Position numbers and translations under genes: made by a program
Part shown: piece after piece, positions 56,784 through 64,000 of the stretch
Numbering within the stretch: position 1 is the stretch's first letter
Layout of the letters: each line of letters begins with the position of its first letter
Origin: Actinomycetota bacterium
GTDB taxonomy: Bacteria; Actinomycetota; Actinomycetes; Streptosporangiales; Streptosporangiaceae
Assembly (NCBI GenBank): GCA_019240215.1
Contig: JAFAYQ010000074.1
Span: 1-64,000, forward strand
Direction: 5' to 3'
DNA: 64,000 nucleotides
Notes under the pieces: model-generated
Told to the model about the DNA's origin: nothing
The model's input: the letters and a program-made list of their open reading frames with translations, nothing else
Database searches by the model: none

Positions 56784-59700
56784 TAGCTCTCCCCATCTCT
56801 GCTGACGTTCACCGGGACCGCCGTGCTGTAGCGGACCCGGCCGAAGTACATGACCTTGACCAGCGCCCACCACTGGCTGCCGGGCCGGGCGGTGGCCGGG
56901 ATGCGGACCCCGAACCGGGCCGTGACCCGCTGGCCGGGGGCCGCCTGCAGGCCCTGCGTCCACGGGCCGATCGCGTCCCAGCTGCCGAACGGCGACACCA
57001 GCTGCGCTTCCGCCCGCAGCGGGGACGCCAGCTGGTTGGTGACCTCGACCGCCACCTCGCCGCTGGCCCCCGGCGCCAGTCGCAGGACCGGTGTGAGCAC
57101 GGTCAGGCCGATCTCGGCCGCCAGCGCCTCGGTGCTGGCCTCTACGGCCGGGAGCGCCTGGTCCAGCGGCTGGTACAGGTCCGGTTCGCCCGGTCCGCCC
57201 GCCTGCACGAACGCCGCGTCCTCGATGACCTGGCCCAGGTCGTCGGAGATCTGGGCGGCGATCACGTAGCGGCCCGGTTTGGTCCCGGGCCGGGTCCGGA
57301 CCTGCACGTCCCACTCCGCGTAGCCGCGGGCGGGCAGGTCGTAGGCGGCCGCGCTGGCGCCGTGCCCCGGGTCTCCGAAGTCCGCCTCCAGCTCGGGCGG
57401 TACCAGCAGGCGGAGCGTGCCCGAGGCGGGCTCGATCCCGCCCGCCACCGTCACCCGCAACGGGGCGGTCGAGCCTTCTGCGGTGGCCCCCGGGCCGTTG
57501 GAGGTGGTTCCCGGCAGCGCGAGCCCGGTCAGGCGGGGGGACAGGTGCACGGCGACCGGCAGGTTGCCGGCCGGGGCCGGGCCCTTGCCGTGCAGCCAGT
57601 ACCGCGAGTAAACCGGCTGGGCCGGCTCCAGCAGCCCGGCCAGCGTGCCGTCCGGCACCGAGGTCTCGGCCAGCAGGTTGGTGGTGCCCTGGGGGACCGG
57701 CGGCTCGGCCTGCAGCGCTGCGGCCGGCGGCACCACCGGCCATACCACCGCGGTCACGGTGCCGAACGGCGGCAGGTCGACCAGTAGCTCCTCGTCCGCC
57801 AGGCTCAAGGCGGCGCCGTCGTGCTCTTCCAGCAGGTCGGTCAGCTGGGCGGCGGCGATGCCACCGCGCAGCCGCACCCGGGCCCGGGCCGGGCGGCCCT
57901 CGGTCTCCCGCAGCCGCAGGGTGAGCCCGTCGGTGGCGGCCGGCAGCCCCGGCCGGCCTTGGGCCAGCGGGTTGCCGCGGGGCTTGAGCGCGCTCAGCTG
58001 CACGGCCGGGTGGTCGACCTCGACCAGGCTCACCCCGGGGGCGAGGACCGCGGCCGGCCCGCCGCCCGGGCAGCTGACCAGCTCGTGGTTGTACAGCGCC
58101 CCGGCCGGCCCGAAACCAGCCTGGCGCCAGTCACCGGCCCCGCTGACCAGCGCGTATTCGAACGTGTGGCTCCAGTGCTGCCAGGCGAAGCTGCTGCCGT
58201 CCGGCATCAGCTGCCGGTCACCGTCGATCCACACCCCGGCCGGCCACGAGCTGCACGCCCGCATCAGCGTCAGTACCAGCGTGCCGTCCGGGCTGACCAC
58301 GCTGCTCGGGGTGCCCCGGTTCAGCAGCGCCACCGACCAGCCGGCCAGCGGAGGATCAGCTGGGGCGCTTTCGGCCAGGTCGGCCGCGGGCACTTCGACG
58401 ACCGCGTCGGCCAGGTCCTCGGCCACCGCGCTGATCGCCGCCGCCAGCCCGTCGGGGCCGGGCCCGTCGACCACCAGCACCGGCAGATCGGCCGGGCCGC
58501 GCAGGTCCTCGCTGGGCTGATGGGTCTCCGCCCGTGACCGGGCGGCCGGCAGCCACAGCCGGACCGGGCCGCCCGCCTCGGCCCGGGCCGCCAGCTCCTT
58601 GGCGTAGCCGTTGCCCGCCGTTGCCAGCGCCGCCGCGGTGAAGCTGTTGCCGTCCGGGCCGCCCAGCGCGATCCGCACGTCGGGCACGTTGGAGTCGGCG
58701 TCGATGGCGCCGTAGCGGGGGCCGTCCGCGTGCGAGCAGGTCGCGGTGACCCCGGCCGCCGCCAGCGCCGCGATCAGCGCCCGGACCTCGGCTTGAGCTT
58801 CACTGCCGGGGCCCTCGCTCATGTCCTCCGGGGTGATCACTTCGGCGACGCCGATGGCGTGGCCCGTGGCCGAGCCGTCGGCCCCGGTCAGCGTCACCTG
58901 AGCGGTCGAGCCGAGCCCGAACCAGTCGTGGGCCGGGTTGTCCAGCGTCCACGAATGCTGGTCGGTGTCGACGTCCGGGTGGCCGAACGGCCGCCCGATG
59001 ACGGCGGTGGCCGTCTCGTACAGCGGCAGCCCGCCCGGCACGTCGGCCGGGAACCGGATCCGCAGCATCCGGTCCTGCCCGATCGAGCCGTCCACGTGGG
59101 TGCGGAACTCGGCCCGGGGCTCGCCGTCCCACAGCACGGTCTCCTGCACCACCGCCAGCCCGTCCAGGTCGAACTCGGCCACCAGCCGGGAACCGACCGG
59201 GCAGCGCTCGGCCCGCACCCGGGCCGGACGGCTGGCCGAGCCGGTCCTGGTGCCGTTGGGGGACAGGTGCCACGGGCCCTCACCCCAGCGCGGGTGGGCC
59301 GGGTACTCGCCCGCCAGCTCGGCCTCGTTGCCCGGGCCGCGCAGCAGCGACACCCCTGTCGTCTTGTCGACAATGCTGGCCAGGGTGCCGCCGTGATCCG
59401 GGTCGGCGGCGATCAGGAACGTCTCGTTCTCGATGGTCAAGCCGGGGATCGGGGCCCAGCCGGGCTCGTCCGCCTGGCCGGCCGGGTGCGGGGTGGCCGG
59501 GTGCGGGGTGGCCTCGAAGGCCCGGTACCCGACCGCGGGTACCCCGGTGGCGCGGAACGTGATCGCCAGCTCGGCCAGTGACCCGTCCGGGTGCCGCCGG
59601 GCCCCCTCAGCCAGGAACGGCACCTGCTCGCCGTCCTGGCTGGTCAGCGTCACCCCGCCGGTACCGGGGGCCGGGAACGTCAGCGTGGTCCGGGCCAGCC

Positions 59701-61333
59701 CGGACCGCGGCGCGGCCAGCGTGTTGAATACCGACACCGTCGCCTGGCCGCCGGTGCTTTCGTCGTCCACGGCACTGACCTGGGCGGAGGATGAGGAGCT
59801 GGCGGCCCCGGCCAGGTGCCGGATGGCGGCGCCGCGGGCGGCGTTGCCGCGCTCCCACGCCTCCCGCCAGCCGGCGACCAGGTCGAGGTACACCTGGTCG
59901 CCCTCGGTGCCGGTGATCGCGTCGTGGTGGGCGCCGTAGGCCAGCTGCCGCCAGGCCTTGTCCAGCGACTCGGCCGGATACGGCGCCCCGGCCAGCCAGG
60001 CCAGCGTGGCCAGCCGCTCGCCGTCCAGGCAGGCCACCTCGGCCGCCCGCTGGGCCTGTTTGGTGTCGGCGTAGGACACGTCCTTGCCGGTGTAGATCGG
60101 GTTCATGTCCCGGCTCTGCGGCGTGATCCAGGTCCCGCGGCCCTCGGCGTCGGCCCGCACCGCGGCGAAAAAGTCGGACGGGATCGCGGTGACGAACCGC
60201 GGCCACACGTAGCGCTGGTTCCAGTCCCGGTGGATCTCGGTCACCCAGTTGGCCGGGATCACGTGGTCGGTCCCGACCGGCAGCATCACGTTGCGGGTGG
60301 CGGCCACCGCCGCCAGTTCGCGGAACTGCTTGAGTGCCTCGGCTTCGGCCGCGGGCAGGTCGGGCAGCTGGTGGATGGCCCAGCCGGCGCTGTAGTGGTT
60401 GGCCATGTAGGCGGTCAGCAGGCCGGTGCCGTCCGGCGACATCCACTCGAACTCGGCCGCGAACTGCATCCGCGGGTTGCCGCCGTAGTCCTCGGCCGGC
60501 CCCCACTGGTGGAACGGCCCCCGTGCCCACGACGACGAGGTCAGCCCGGCCGCCGCCATCAGCCCCGGGAACCCCGGGTCGTGCCCGAACACGTCCAGCT
60601 GCCAGGCCGACCGCGGATCGCCGCCCATCACGTCGCGCTGGAAGCCGATCCCGTAGATCGCGTTGCGGATGGTCGACTCGGCCCCGGTCAGGTTGGTGTT
60701 GGGCTCGTTGTAGGTGCCGCCGACCAGCTCGACCCGGCCCTCGGCCATCAGCCGCCGCAGGTCCGCCCGGTCCTCGGGATAGGCGTCGAAGTGCGGCTTC
60801 AGATAGTCCAGCTCGGCCAGCACGAACTTGTAGTCGCGGTCGGTCCTGGCCTTGTCCAGGTGCAGCCGGACCAGCTCGAACGCGGTCCGCACGTCCGGCA
60901 GCGAACCGTCCTGCTCAGGCAGCAGCAGCCGCGACTCGGTGAACTGCCCCTGAGTGCCCCACCAGACCGGGTCATAGTGGAAGTGGCTGACCATCCACAT
61001 CGTCCAGCCCGGCTCGGCCGCCCGTATCTGGGCGGCCAGCTCGGCCCGCGGCTGCCCGGCCCCGGTCTCGGCCACGGCGGTGACCGGCCGTGGGCTGCCG
61101 GGCTGATAGGGAGCGGCCACCTCCACCGGCACCTCGACCGTCACCGTTTCCCCTGGTGGTATCCCCGTCACCTGAGAAGGCGCCGGGGTCATCACCCCGG
61201 CGCCGTCGACCCGGACCGACACGGGCCCGGCTGGTTCGGACGACTCGTTGGCCACGTTGACCTGGATGATCTGCAGGGGCCGGGCCACGGTACCCGCGAA
61301 CAGATCGGTTGAGGAGACGGCGGTGATCCGCAT
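56783..61333 (-). CDS. alpha-mannosidase, glycoside hydrolase family 38
   Basis: A large 1516-residue GH38 enzyme with a Zn-dependent catalytic domain. Metal and active-site motifs are [12 protein letters not shown] (Asp121 and nearby His), nucleophile Asp247 in [14 protein letters not shown], and [17 protein letters not shown]. Middle beta domains are followed by a C-terminal Ig/NEW3-like region rich in [19 protein letters not shown] strands. No signal peptide. The ATG at 61333 starts [14 protein letters not shown], the natural N-terminus. The downstream SDR is coupled. The divergent winged-helix regulator at 61543 and three TTTCGA-type sites lie upstream, so mannoside-responsive control is likely. 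Confidence 0.92.
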   Translation of the reverse strand: MRITAVSSTDLFAGTVARPLQIIQVNVANESSEPAGPVSVRVDGAGVMTPAPSQVTGIPPGETVTVEVPVEVAAPYQPGSPRPVTAVAETGAGQPRAELAAQIRAAEPGWTMWMVSHFHYDPVWWGTQGQFTESRLLLPEQDGSLPDVRTAFELVRLHLDKARTDRDYKFVLAELDYLKPHFDAYPEDRADLRRLMAEGRVELVGGTYNEPNTNLTGAESTIRNAIYGIGFQRDVMGGDPRSAWQLDVFGHDPGFPGLMAAAGLTSSSWARGPFHQWGPAEDYGGNPRMQFAAEFEWMSPDGTGLLTAYMANHYSAGWAIHQLPDLPAAEAEALKQFRELAAVAATRNVMLPVGTDHVIPANWVTEIHRDWNQRYVWPRFVTAIPSDFFAAVRADAEGRGTWITPQSRDMNPIYTGKDVSYADTKQAQRAAEVACLDGERLATLAWLAGAPYPAESLDKAWRQLAYGAHHDAITGTEGDQVYLDLVAGWREAWERGNAARGAAIRHLAGAASSSSSAQVSAVDDESTGGQATVSVFNTLAAPRSGLARTTLTFPAPGTGGVTLTSQDGEQVPFLAEGARRHPDGSLAELAITFRATGVPAVGYRAFEATPHPATPHPAGQADEPGWAPIPGLTIENETFLIAADPDHGGTLASIVDKTTGVSLLRGPGNEAELAGEYPAHPRWGEGPWHLSPNGTRTGSASRPARVRAERCPVGSRLVAEFDLDGLAVVQETVLWDGEPRAEFRTHVDGSIGQDRMLRIRFPADVPGGLPLYETATAVIGRPFGHPDVDTDQHSWTLDNPAHDWFGLGSTAQVTLTGADGSATGHAIGVAEVITPEDMSEGPGSEAQAEVRALIAALAAAGVTATCSHADGPRYGAIDADSNVPDVRIALGGPDGNSFTAAALATAGNGYAKELAARAEAGGPVRLWLPAARSRAETHQPSEDLRGPADLPVLVVDGPGPDGLAAAISAVAEDLADAVVEVPAADLAESAPADPPLAGWSVALLNRGTPSSVVSPDGTLVLTLMRACSSWPAGVWIDGDRQLMPDGSSFAWQHWSHTFEYALVSGAGDWRQAGFGPAGALYNHELVSCPGGGPAAVLAPGVSLVEVDHPAVQLSALKPRGNPLAQGRPGLPAATDGLTLRLRETEGRPARARVRLRGGIAAAQLTDLLEEHDGAALSLADEELLVDLPPFGTVTAVVWPVVPPAAALQAEPPVPQGTTNLLAETSVPDGTLAGLLEPAQPVYSRYWLHGKGPAPAGNLPVAVHLSPRLTGLALPGTTSNGPGATAEGSTAPLRVTVAGGIEPASGTLRLLVPPELEADFGDPGHGASAAAYDLPARGYAEWDVQVRTRPGTKPGRYVIAAQISDDLGQVIEDAAFVQAGGPGEPDLYQPLDQALPAVEASTEALAAEIGLTVLTPVLRLAPGASGEVAVEVTNQLASPLRAEAQLVSPFGSWDAIGPWTQGLQAAPGQRVTARFGVRIPATARPGSQWWALVKVMYFGRVRYSTAVPVNVSRDGES

Positions 61334-61478
61334 TTCCTCATCGTCCCACGCAAACCGTTGCTCAAACCGTGTCGCGAAGACCACTCCGCGTAAGGGCCGC
61401 CAGGCTGAGTTGGCCCACCTTCGGCAAGCTCGCCCCGACCACCTCCCCGCCACCTCCCGGAAACCACCCCACACCGGC

Positions 61479-61541
61479 TCTCGAAAGAATCCTTTCGAGA
61501 AGTATTGTGGAAAGAACTCTTTCGAGACTACTATTTCGAAA
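61479..61541. promoter_or_regulatory. three TCTCGAAAG/CTTTCGAGA-type operator sites
   Basis: Site 1 is a perfect 9-4-9 dyad (61479-61500). Site 2 (61506-61527) has the same right arm and an imperfect left arm, 27 bp downstream. Site 3 is TTTCGAAA (61534-61541), directly before the regulator's ATG. They are probably bound by the adjacent winged-helix protein, controlling itself and GH38. Confidence 0.7.
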
Positions 61542-61542
61542 C

Positions 61543-62340
61543 ATGAGTTCCGAAGCAGAAGGGCCGGCGAGCCGGATCGCCGCGAGCGGGGGCCGCGACG
61601 ATCCGGCCGCAGCGGCGGCAGACCATGCTTGCGGCTCAGCCGCGGGAGACCAGCGGGCCGCCACCACCGAGGACCAGTCCGGCAAGTCGGCGGGAGACCA
61701 GCGGGCCGCCCCATTCCGCCCGGCCGGCCAGTACCGGGTGACCGATCCGGCCGTGATGCGGGCGCTGACCCACCCGCTGCGCTGGGCGCTGCTGGAGGCG
61801 CTGGCCCACGCGGGCACGCTGACCGCCACCCAGGCCGGCGAGATCCTCGGTGAGACGCCCGCCAACTGCGCGTTCCACCTGCGCACGCTGGCTCGCTACG
61901 GCCTGGTGGAGGAGGCCGGCGGCGGCAAGGGCCGGGAGCGGCCGTGGCGGCGGACCACCACCGGGCTGACCATGGAGCTTGACCAGGATGATCCCCGGAC
62001 CGCCGCCGCCGCGGGGGTCCTGCATGATTTCTGGCTGGGTCACACCCTGGACCGGGCGCGGTCGGCGCTGCAGGATCAGGCGGCCTGGCCGCCGGGGCTG
62101 TCCAAGGCGCTGCCCTCGACCCAGAGCCTGCGCTACGTGACCCCGGACGAGGCCAAGCAGATGCTGGCCGACATCGACGCGGTGCTGGCGCGTTACCGCG
62201 ATCGCAACGACGATCCGGCCTCCCGGCCGGCCGACGCCGTGCCGATTGAGTTCTTGATGCTGCCCTACCTGCTGCGGGACCTGCTCAGCCGGCCGACTCC
62301 GCCCGAAGACACTCCGCCATCAGAAGACAACGAGGACTGA
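61543..62340 (+). CDS. ArsR-type winged-helix regulator, probably of the GH38 operon
   Basis: A 265-residue regulator. A Ala/Gly-rich disordered N-terminus (about 1-60) precedes an ArsR-like winged helix: DPAVMRALTHPLRWALLEAL (about 67-86), TLTATQAGEILGETPANCAF with recognition helix FHLRTLARYGLVEEAG, and the wing RERPWRRTTTG. The C-terminal part is helical (TPDEAKQMLADIDAVLARYR) and could bind a ligand. The ATG at 61543 follows the operators immediately, so the gene is probably autoregulated. It is divergent from GH38. Confidence 0.85.
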   Translation: MSSEAEGPASRIAASGGRDDPAAAAADHACGSAAGDQRAATTEDQSGKSAGDQRAAPFRPAGQYRVTDPAVMRALTHPLRWALLEALAHAGTLTATQAGEILGETPANCAFHLRTLARYGLVEEAGGGKGRERPWRRTTTGLTMELDQDDPRTAAAAGVLHDFWLGHTLDRARSALQDQAAWPPGLSKALPSTQSLRYVTPDEAKQMLADIDAVLARYRDRNDDPASRPADAVPIEFLMLPYLLRDLLSRPTPPEDTPPSEDNED

Positions 62341-62353
62341 GAGGGAGAATGAC

Positions 62354-62596
62354 ATGCACCCGGACTACGCCCGCGCCGACTACGCCCTGCGGCAGCGGCC
62401 CACCCTGGCCCAGCGACGGCACGAGGAGCACGCGGTCCAGGCCCGGGCCGCCCACCGGGACCAGCCGCACCGGTCCCGGCGCTGGAAGCTGAACTGGACC
62501 ATGCTGTCGCCCCGCGACGTGGTCAGCGACGCGCCCGGCAGCGCCCGTCAGCGCCGTACCTGGACGATCATCATCTCCGCGAGCCGGCCGAACTGA
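62354..62596 (+). CDS. small basic hypothetical protein
   Basis: An 80-residue, Arg/His-rich protein (LRQRPTLAQRRHEEHAVQAR, then HRSRRWKLNWTML). No family recognised and no membrane segment. The ATG has GGGAG at good spacing and follows the regulator by 13 bp, so it is probably in the same transcript. It may be a DNA- or RNA-associated accessory, but that is a guess. Confidence 0.55.
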   Translation: MHPDYARADYALRQRPTLAQRRHEEHAVQARAAHRDQPHRSRRWKLNWTMLSPRDVVSDAPGSARQRRTWTIIISASRPN

Positions 62597-62612
62597 GCCG
62601 GACCGCCCCGGC

Positions 62613-64000
62613 TCAACCGCCCCGGCTGAGCCGACGCCGGCCAGGGACGACTCCGCTCAGCGCGACCAGGGCGCCGAGCACCGAGACGCCGGTGATGACG
62701 GCCAGCGCTGGCCGGTAGGCCCCCAGCGTGGCCTGTGCGGATGTGATCTGGCTGGCCCCGCCCGCATCGACCACCGCCGTCACCACGGCCAGCACGACGG
62801 CCCCGCCGACCTGGAACGCGGTCTGGAACAGGCTGGCCGCCAGGCCCTGCTCGGAGTCGGCCACCCCACCGGTGGCGGCCAGGCTGAGTGCGGAGAAGCC
62901 CAGCCCGAACGCGATCCCGACCCCGATCACGGCGGGCAGGATGACCCCCAGATAGTCGGCCCGGTCGCCCACCCGCAGGAACGACACGTAGCCGCCGACC
63001 AGGCAGGCGAATGCGATCAGGGTGATCGGGCCCGGCCCGAACCGGCCGATGACCTGGCCCATCCGGGTGGACAGGATCGCCACCACGATCCCGGCGGGCA
63101 GGAACGCGAGCGCGGTTGACATGGCCGACCAGCCCTCAACGCTCTGCAGGTACTGGGTGAGCAGGAACTGGAACGCGATGTAGGAGCCGAACAGGGTCAG
63201 CGCGCCCAGGTTGGCCCGGGTCAGCGCGCCCGAGCGGAAGATCCCCAGCCGGACCAGCGGGTCGCGGCTGCGGTGCTCGATCGTCACGAACCCGGTCAGC
63301 AGCACCGCCACCACCGCGAACGAGACGATCGTGCGGGCCGAGGCCCAGCCGGCCTGCTGGGCCGACACCACCGTGTAGACCAGCAGCAGCATGGCCGCGG
63401 TGACGGTCAGCCCGCCCGGCAGGTCGAACCGGCGGCCGTGGCGGCGGGCGCTCTCACCCCGGGGGAGGAGCGGGATCGCGGCCAGCAGGGTGATCAGCGC
63501 CACCGGGGCCGGCAGCAGCAGCGTCCAGCGCCAGCTCACCTCGGTCAGCACCCCCGACAGCACCAGGCCGAGCGAGAAACCGCTGGCCCCGAAGGCCGAG
63601 TAGATGCTGATCGCCCGGTTGCGCATCGGGCCCTCGGGGAACGTCGTGGTCAGCAGCGACAGCCCGGCCGGGGCGGTGACGGCGGCCGCCATGCCCTTGA
63701 CGAACCGGGCCGCGATCAGCAGCCCGGCCCCGCTCACCACCCCGCCCAGCAGCGAGGCGGCCGCGAACAGGCCCAGCGCGACCAGGAACACCCGGCGGCG
63801 GCCGAGCAGGTCGGCGGCCCGGCCGCCGAGCAGCAGCAGCCCGCCGTAGCCGAGCACGTAAGCGCTGACGATCCACTGCAGCGACGAGGTGCTCAGGTGC
63901 AGGTCGGTGCGGATGACGGGCAGGGCCACGCCGATCATCGACACGTCCAGCGCGTCCAGGAACAGCGCGCCGCACAGCACGAACAAGATGGCCCACAGCC
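62613..64000 (-). CDS. MFS transporter (DHA2-like), N-terminus cut by window edge
   Basis: At least 462 residues of an MFS exporter; the frame is open through the right edge (LWAILFVLCGALFLDALDVS). Motif A-like GGRAADLLGRRRVFLVALG and the antiporter motif C region SGFSLGLVLSGVLTEVSW are visible. The last residues are basic (PGRRRLSRGG). It is related to the other two DHA2 exporters here, though more distantly. The regulator, if any, lies outside the window. Confidence 0.87.
   Translation of the reverse strand, partial: LWAILFVLCGALFLDALDVSMIGVALPVIRTDLHLSTSSLQWIVSAYVLGYGGLLLLGGRAADLLGRRRVFLVALGLFAAASLLGGVVSGAGLLIAARFVKGMAAAVTAPAGLSLLTTTFPEGPMRNRAISIYSAFGASGFSLGLVLSGVLTEVSWRWTLLLPAPVALITLLAAIPLLPRGESARRHGRRFDLPGGLTVTAAMLLLVYTVVSAQQAGWASARTIVSFAVVAVLLTGFVTIEHRSRDPLVRLGIFRSGALTRANLGALTLFGSYIAFQFLLTQYLQSVEGWSAMSTALAFLPAGIVVAILSTRMGQVIGRFGPGPITLIAFACLVGGYVSFLRVGDRADYLGVILPAVIGVGIAFGLGFSALSLAATGGVADSEQGLAASLFQTAFQVGGAVVLAVVTAVVDAGGASQITSAQATLGAYRPALAVITGVSVLGALVALSGVVPGRRRLSRGG

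Noticed and set aside
59816..61312. 498-codon plus-strand frame opposite the GH38 gene
   Set aside because: Shadow of a clearly identified mannosidase; Arg/Gly/Pro-rich translation.

Overview
The window is very GC-rich DNA, mostly above 70% by eye, with GTG and TTG starts, overlapping stop/start codons and no insertion sequence, prophage, CRISPR array, rRNA or tRNA that I could find. The gene families point to an Actinomycetota chromosome, probably a filamentous soil lineage of the Streptomyces/Streptosporangiales kind: two Methyltransf_19 (DUF574) methyltransferases, a stand-alone SpoIIAB-like ATPase, an MsiK/UgpC sugar ATPase, DUF2332, DUF3052, PAC2, DUF6457 and DHA2 drug exporters. I cannot fix the genus.

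Left part (1-15.9 kb): a BlaI/MecI-type repressor (cut by the window edge) faces uppP across a perfect TACTACA/TGTAGTA palindrome. Then come a GH31 glycosidase, a DUF899 redox protein, an aldo/keto reductase pseudogene, a secreted type B carboxylesterase and a divergent acyl-CoA ligase. The esterase/ligase intergenic region carries two near-identical operator-like sites. Next are hypothetical proteins, a SnoaL-like protein, DUF3052, a YbaK-type deacylase, three methyltransferases, DUF2000, an AraC regulator and a SpoIIAB-like ATPase.

15.9-31.7 kb: a visibly less GC-rich two-gene unit encodes a RelA/SpoT-fold nucleotidyltransferase and an 82-residue partner with overlapping stop and start. This is the best candidate for a little-described (toxin-antitoxin-like) system here. 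A TetR/DHA2 exporter cassette with a 9-5-9 palindrome, an OmpR-type two-component pair, ApbE, a CYTH protein without CHAD, a GT87-like mannosyltransferase coupled to an FxLD-type methyltransferase, and the selenocysteine genes selA-selB follow. A GT1 glycosyltransferase closes the block.

31.7-50 kb: an orphan intrinsic terminator suggests a small RNA or leader. Then come DUF2332, a GH13 glucosidase, a second GT87-methyltransferase pair, moaA-mobA, a 2-hydroxyacid dehydrogenase, RDD and DUF2752 membrane proteins, a CDF metal exporter whose tail runs 189 bp antisense to DUF2752, a NarL two-component pair, DUF6457, an ArsB-like permease, a 5'-3' exonuclease, an M24 peptidase and an SDR/TetR pair with a 19-bp inverted repeat. 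At 49.1-50.1 kb a broken SDR gene and a MerR tail are joined by 56 bp that also occur inside the histidine kinase gene at 43.5 kb. This looks like a DNA-repair scar.

50-64 kb: PAC2, MsiK, Lrp and a coupled acetyltransferase, a second TetR/DHA2 cassette with tandem operators, an SDR coupled to a large GH38 alpha-mannosidase, the divergent winged-helix regulator with three TTTCGA-type sites, a small unknown gene, and an MFS transporter cut by the right edge. MsiK, GH31, GH13, GH38 and the GT87/GT1 enzymes together suggest substantial carbohydrate use and glycan modification. Convergent genes often overlap by 4-47 bp.
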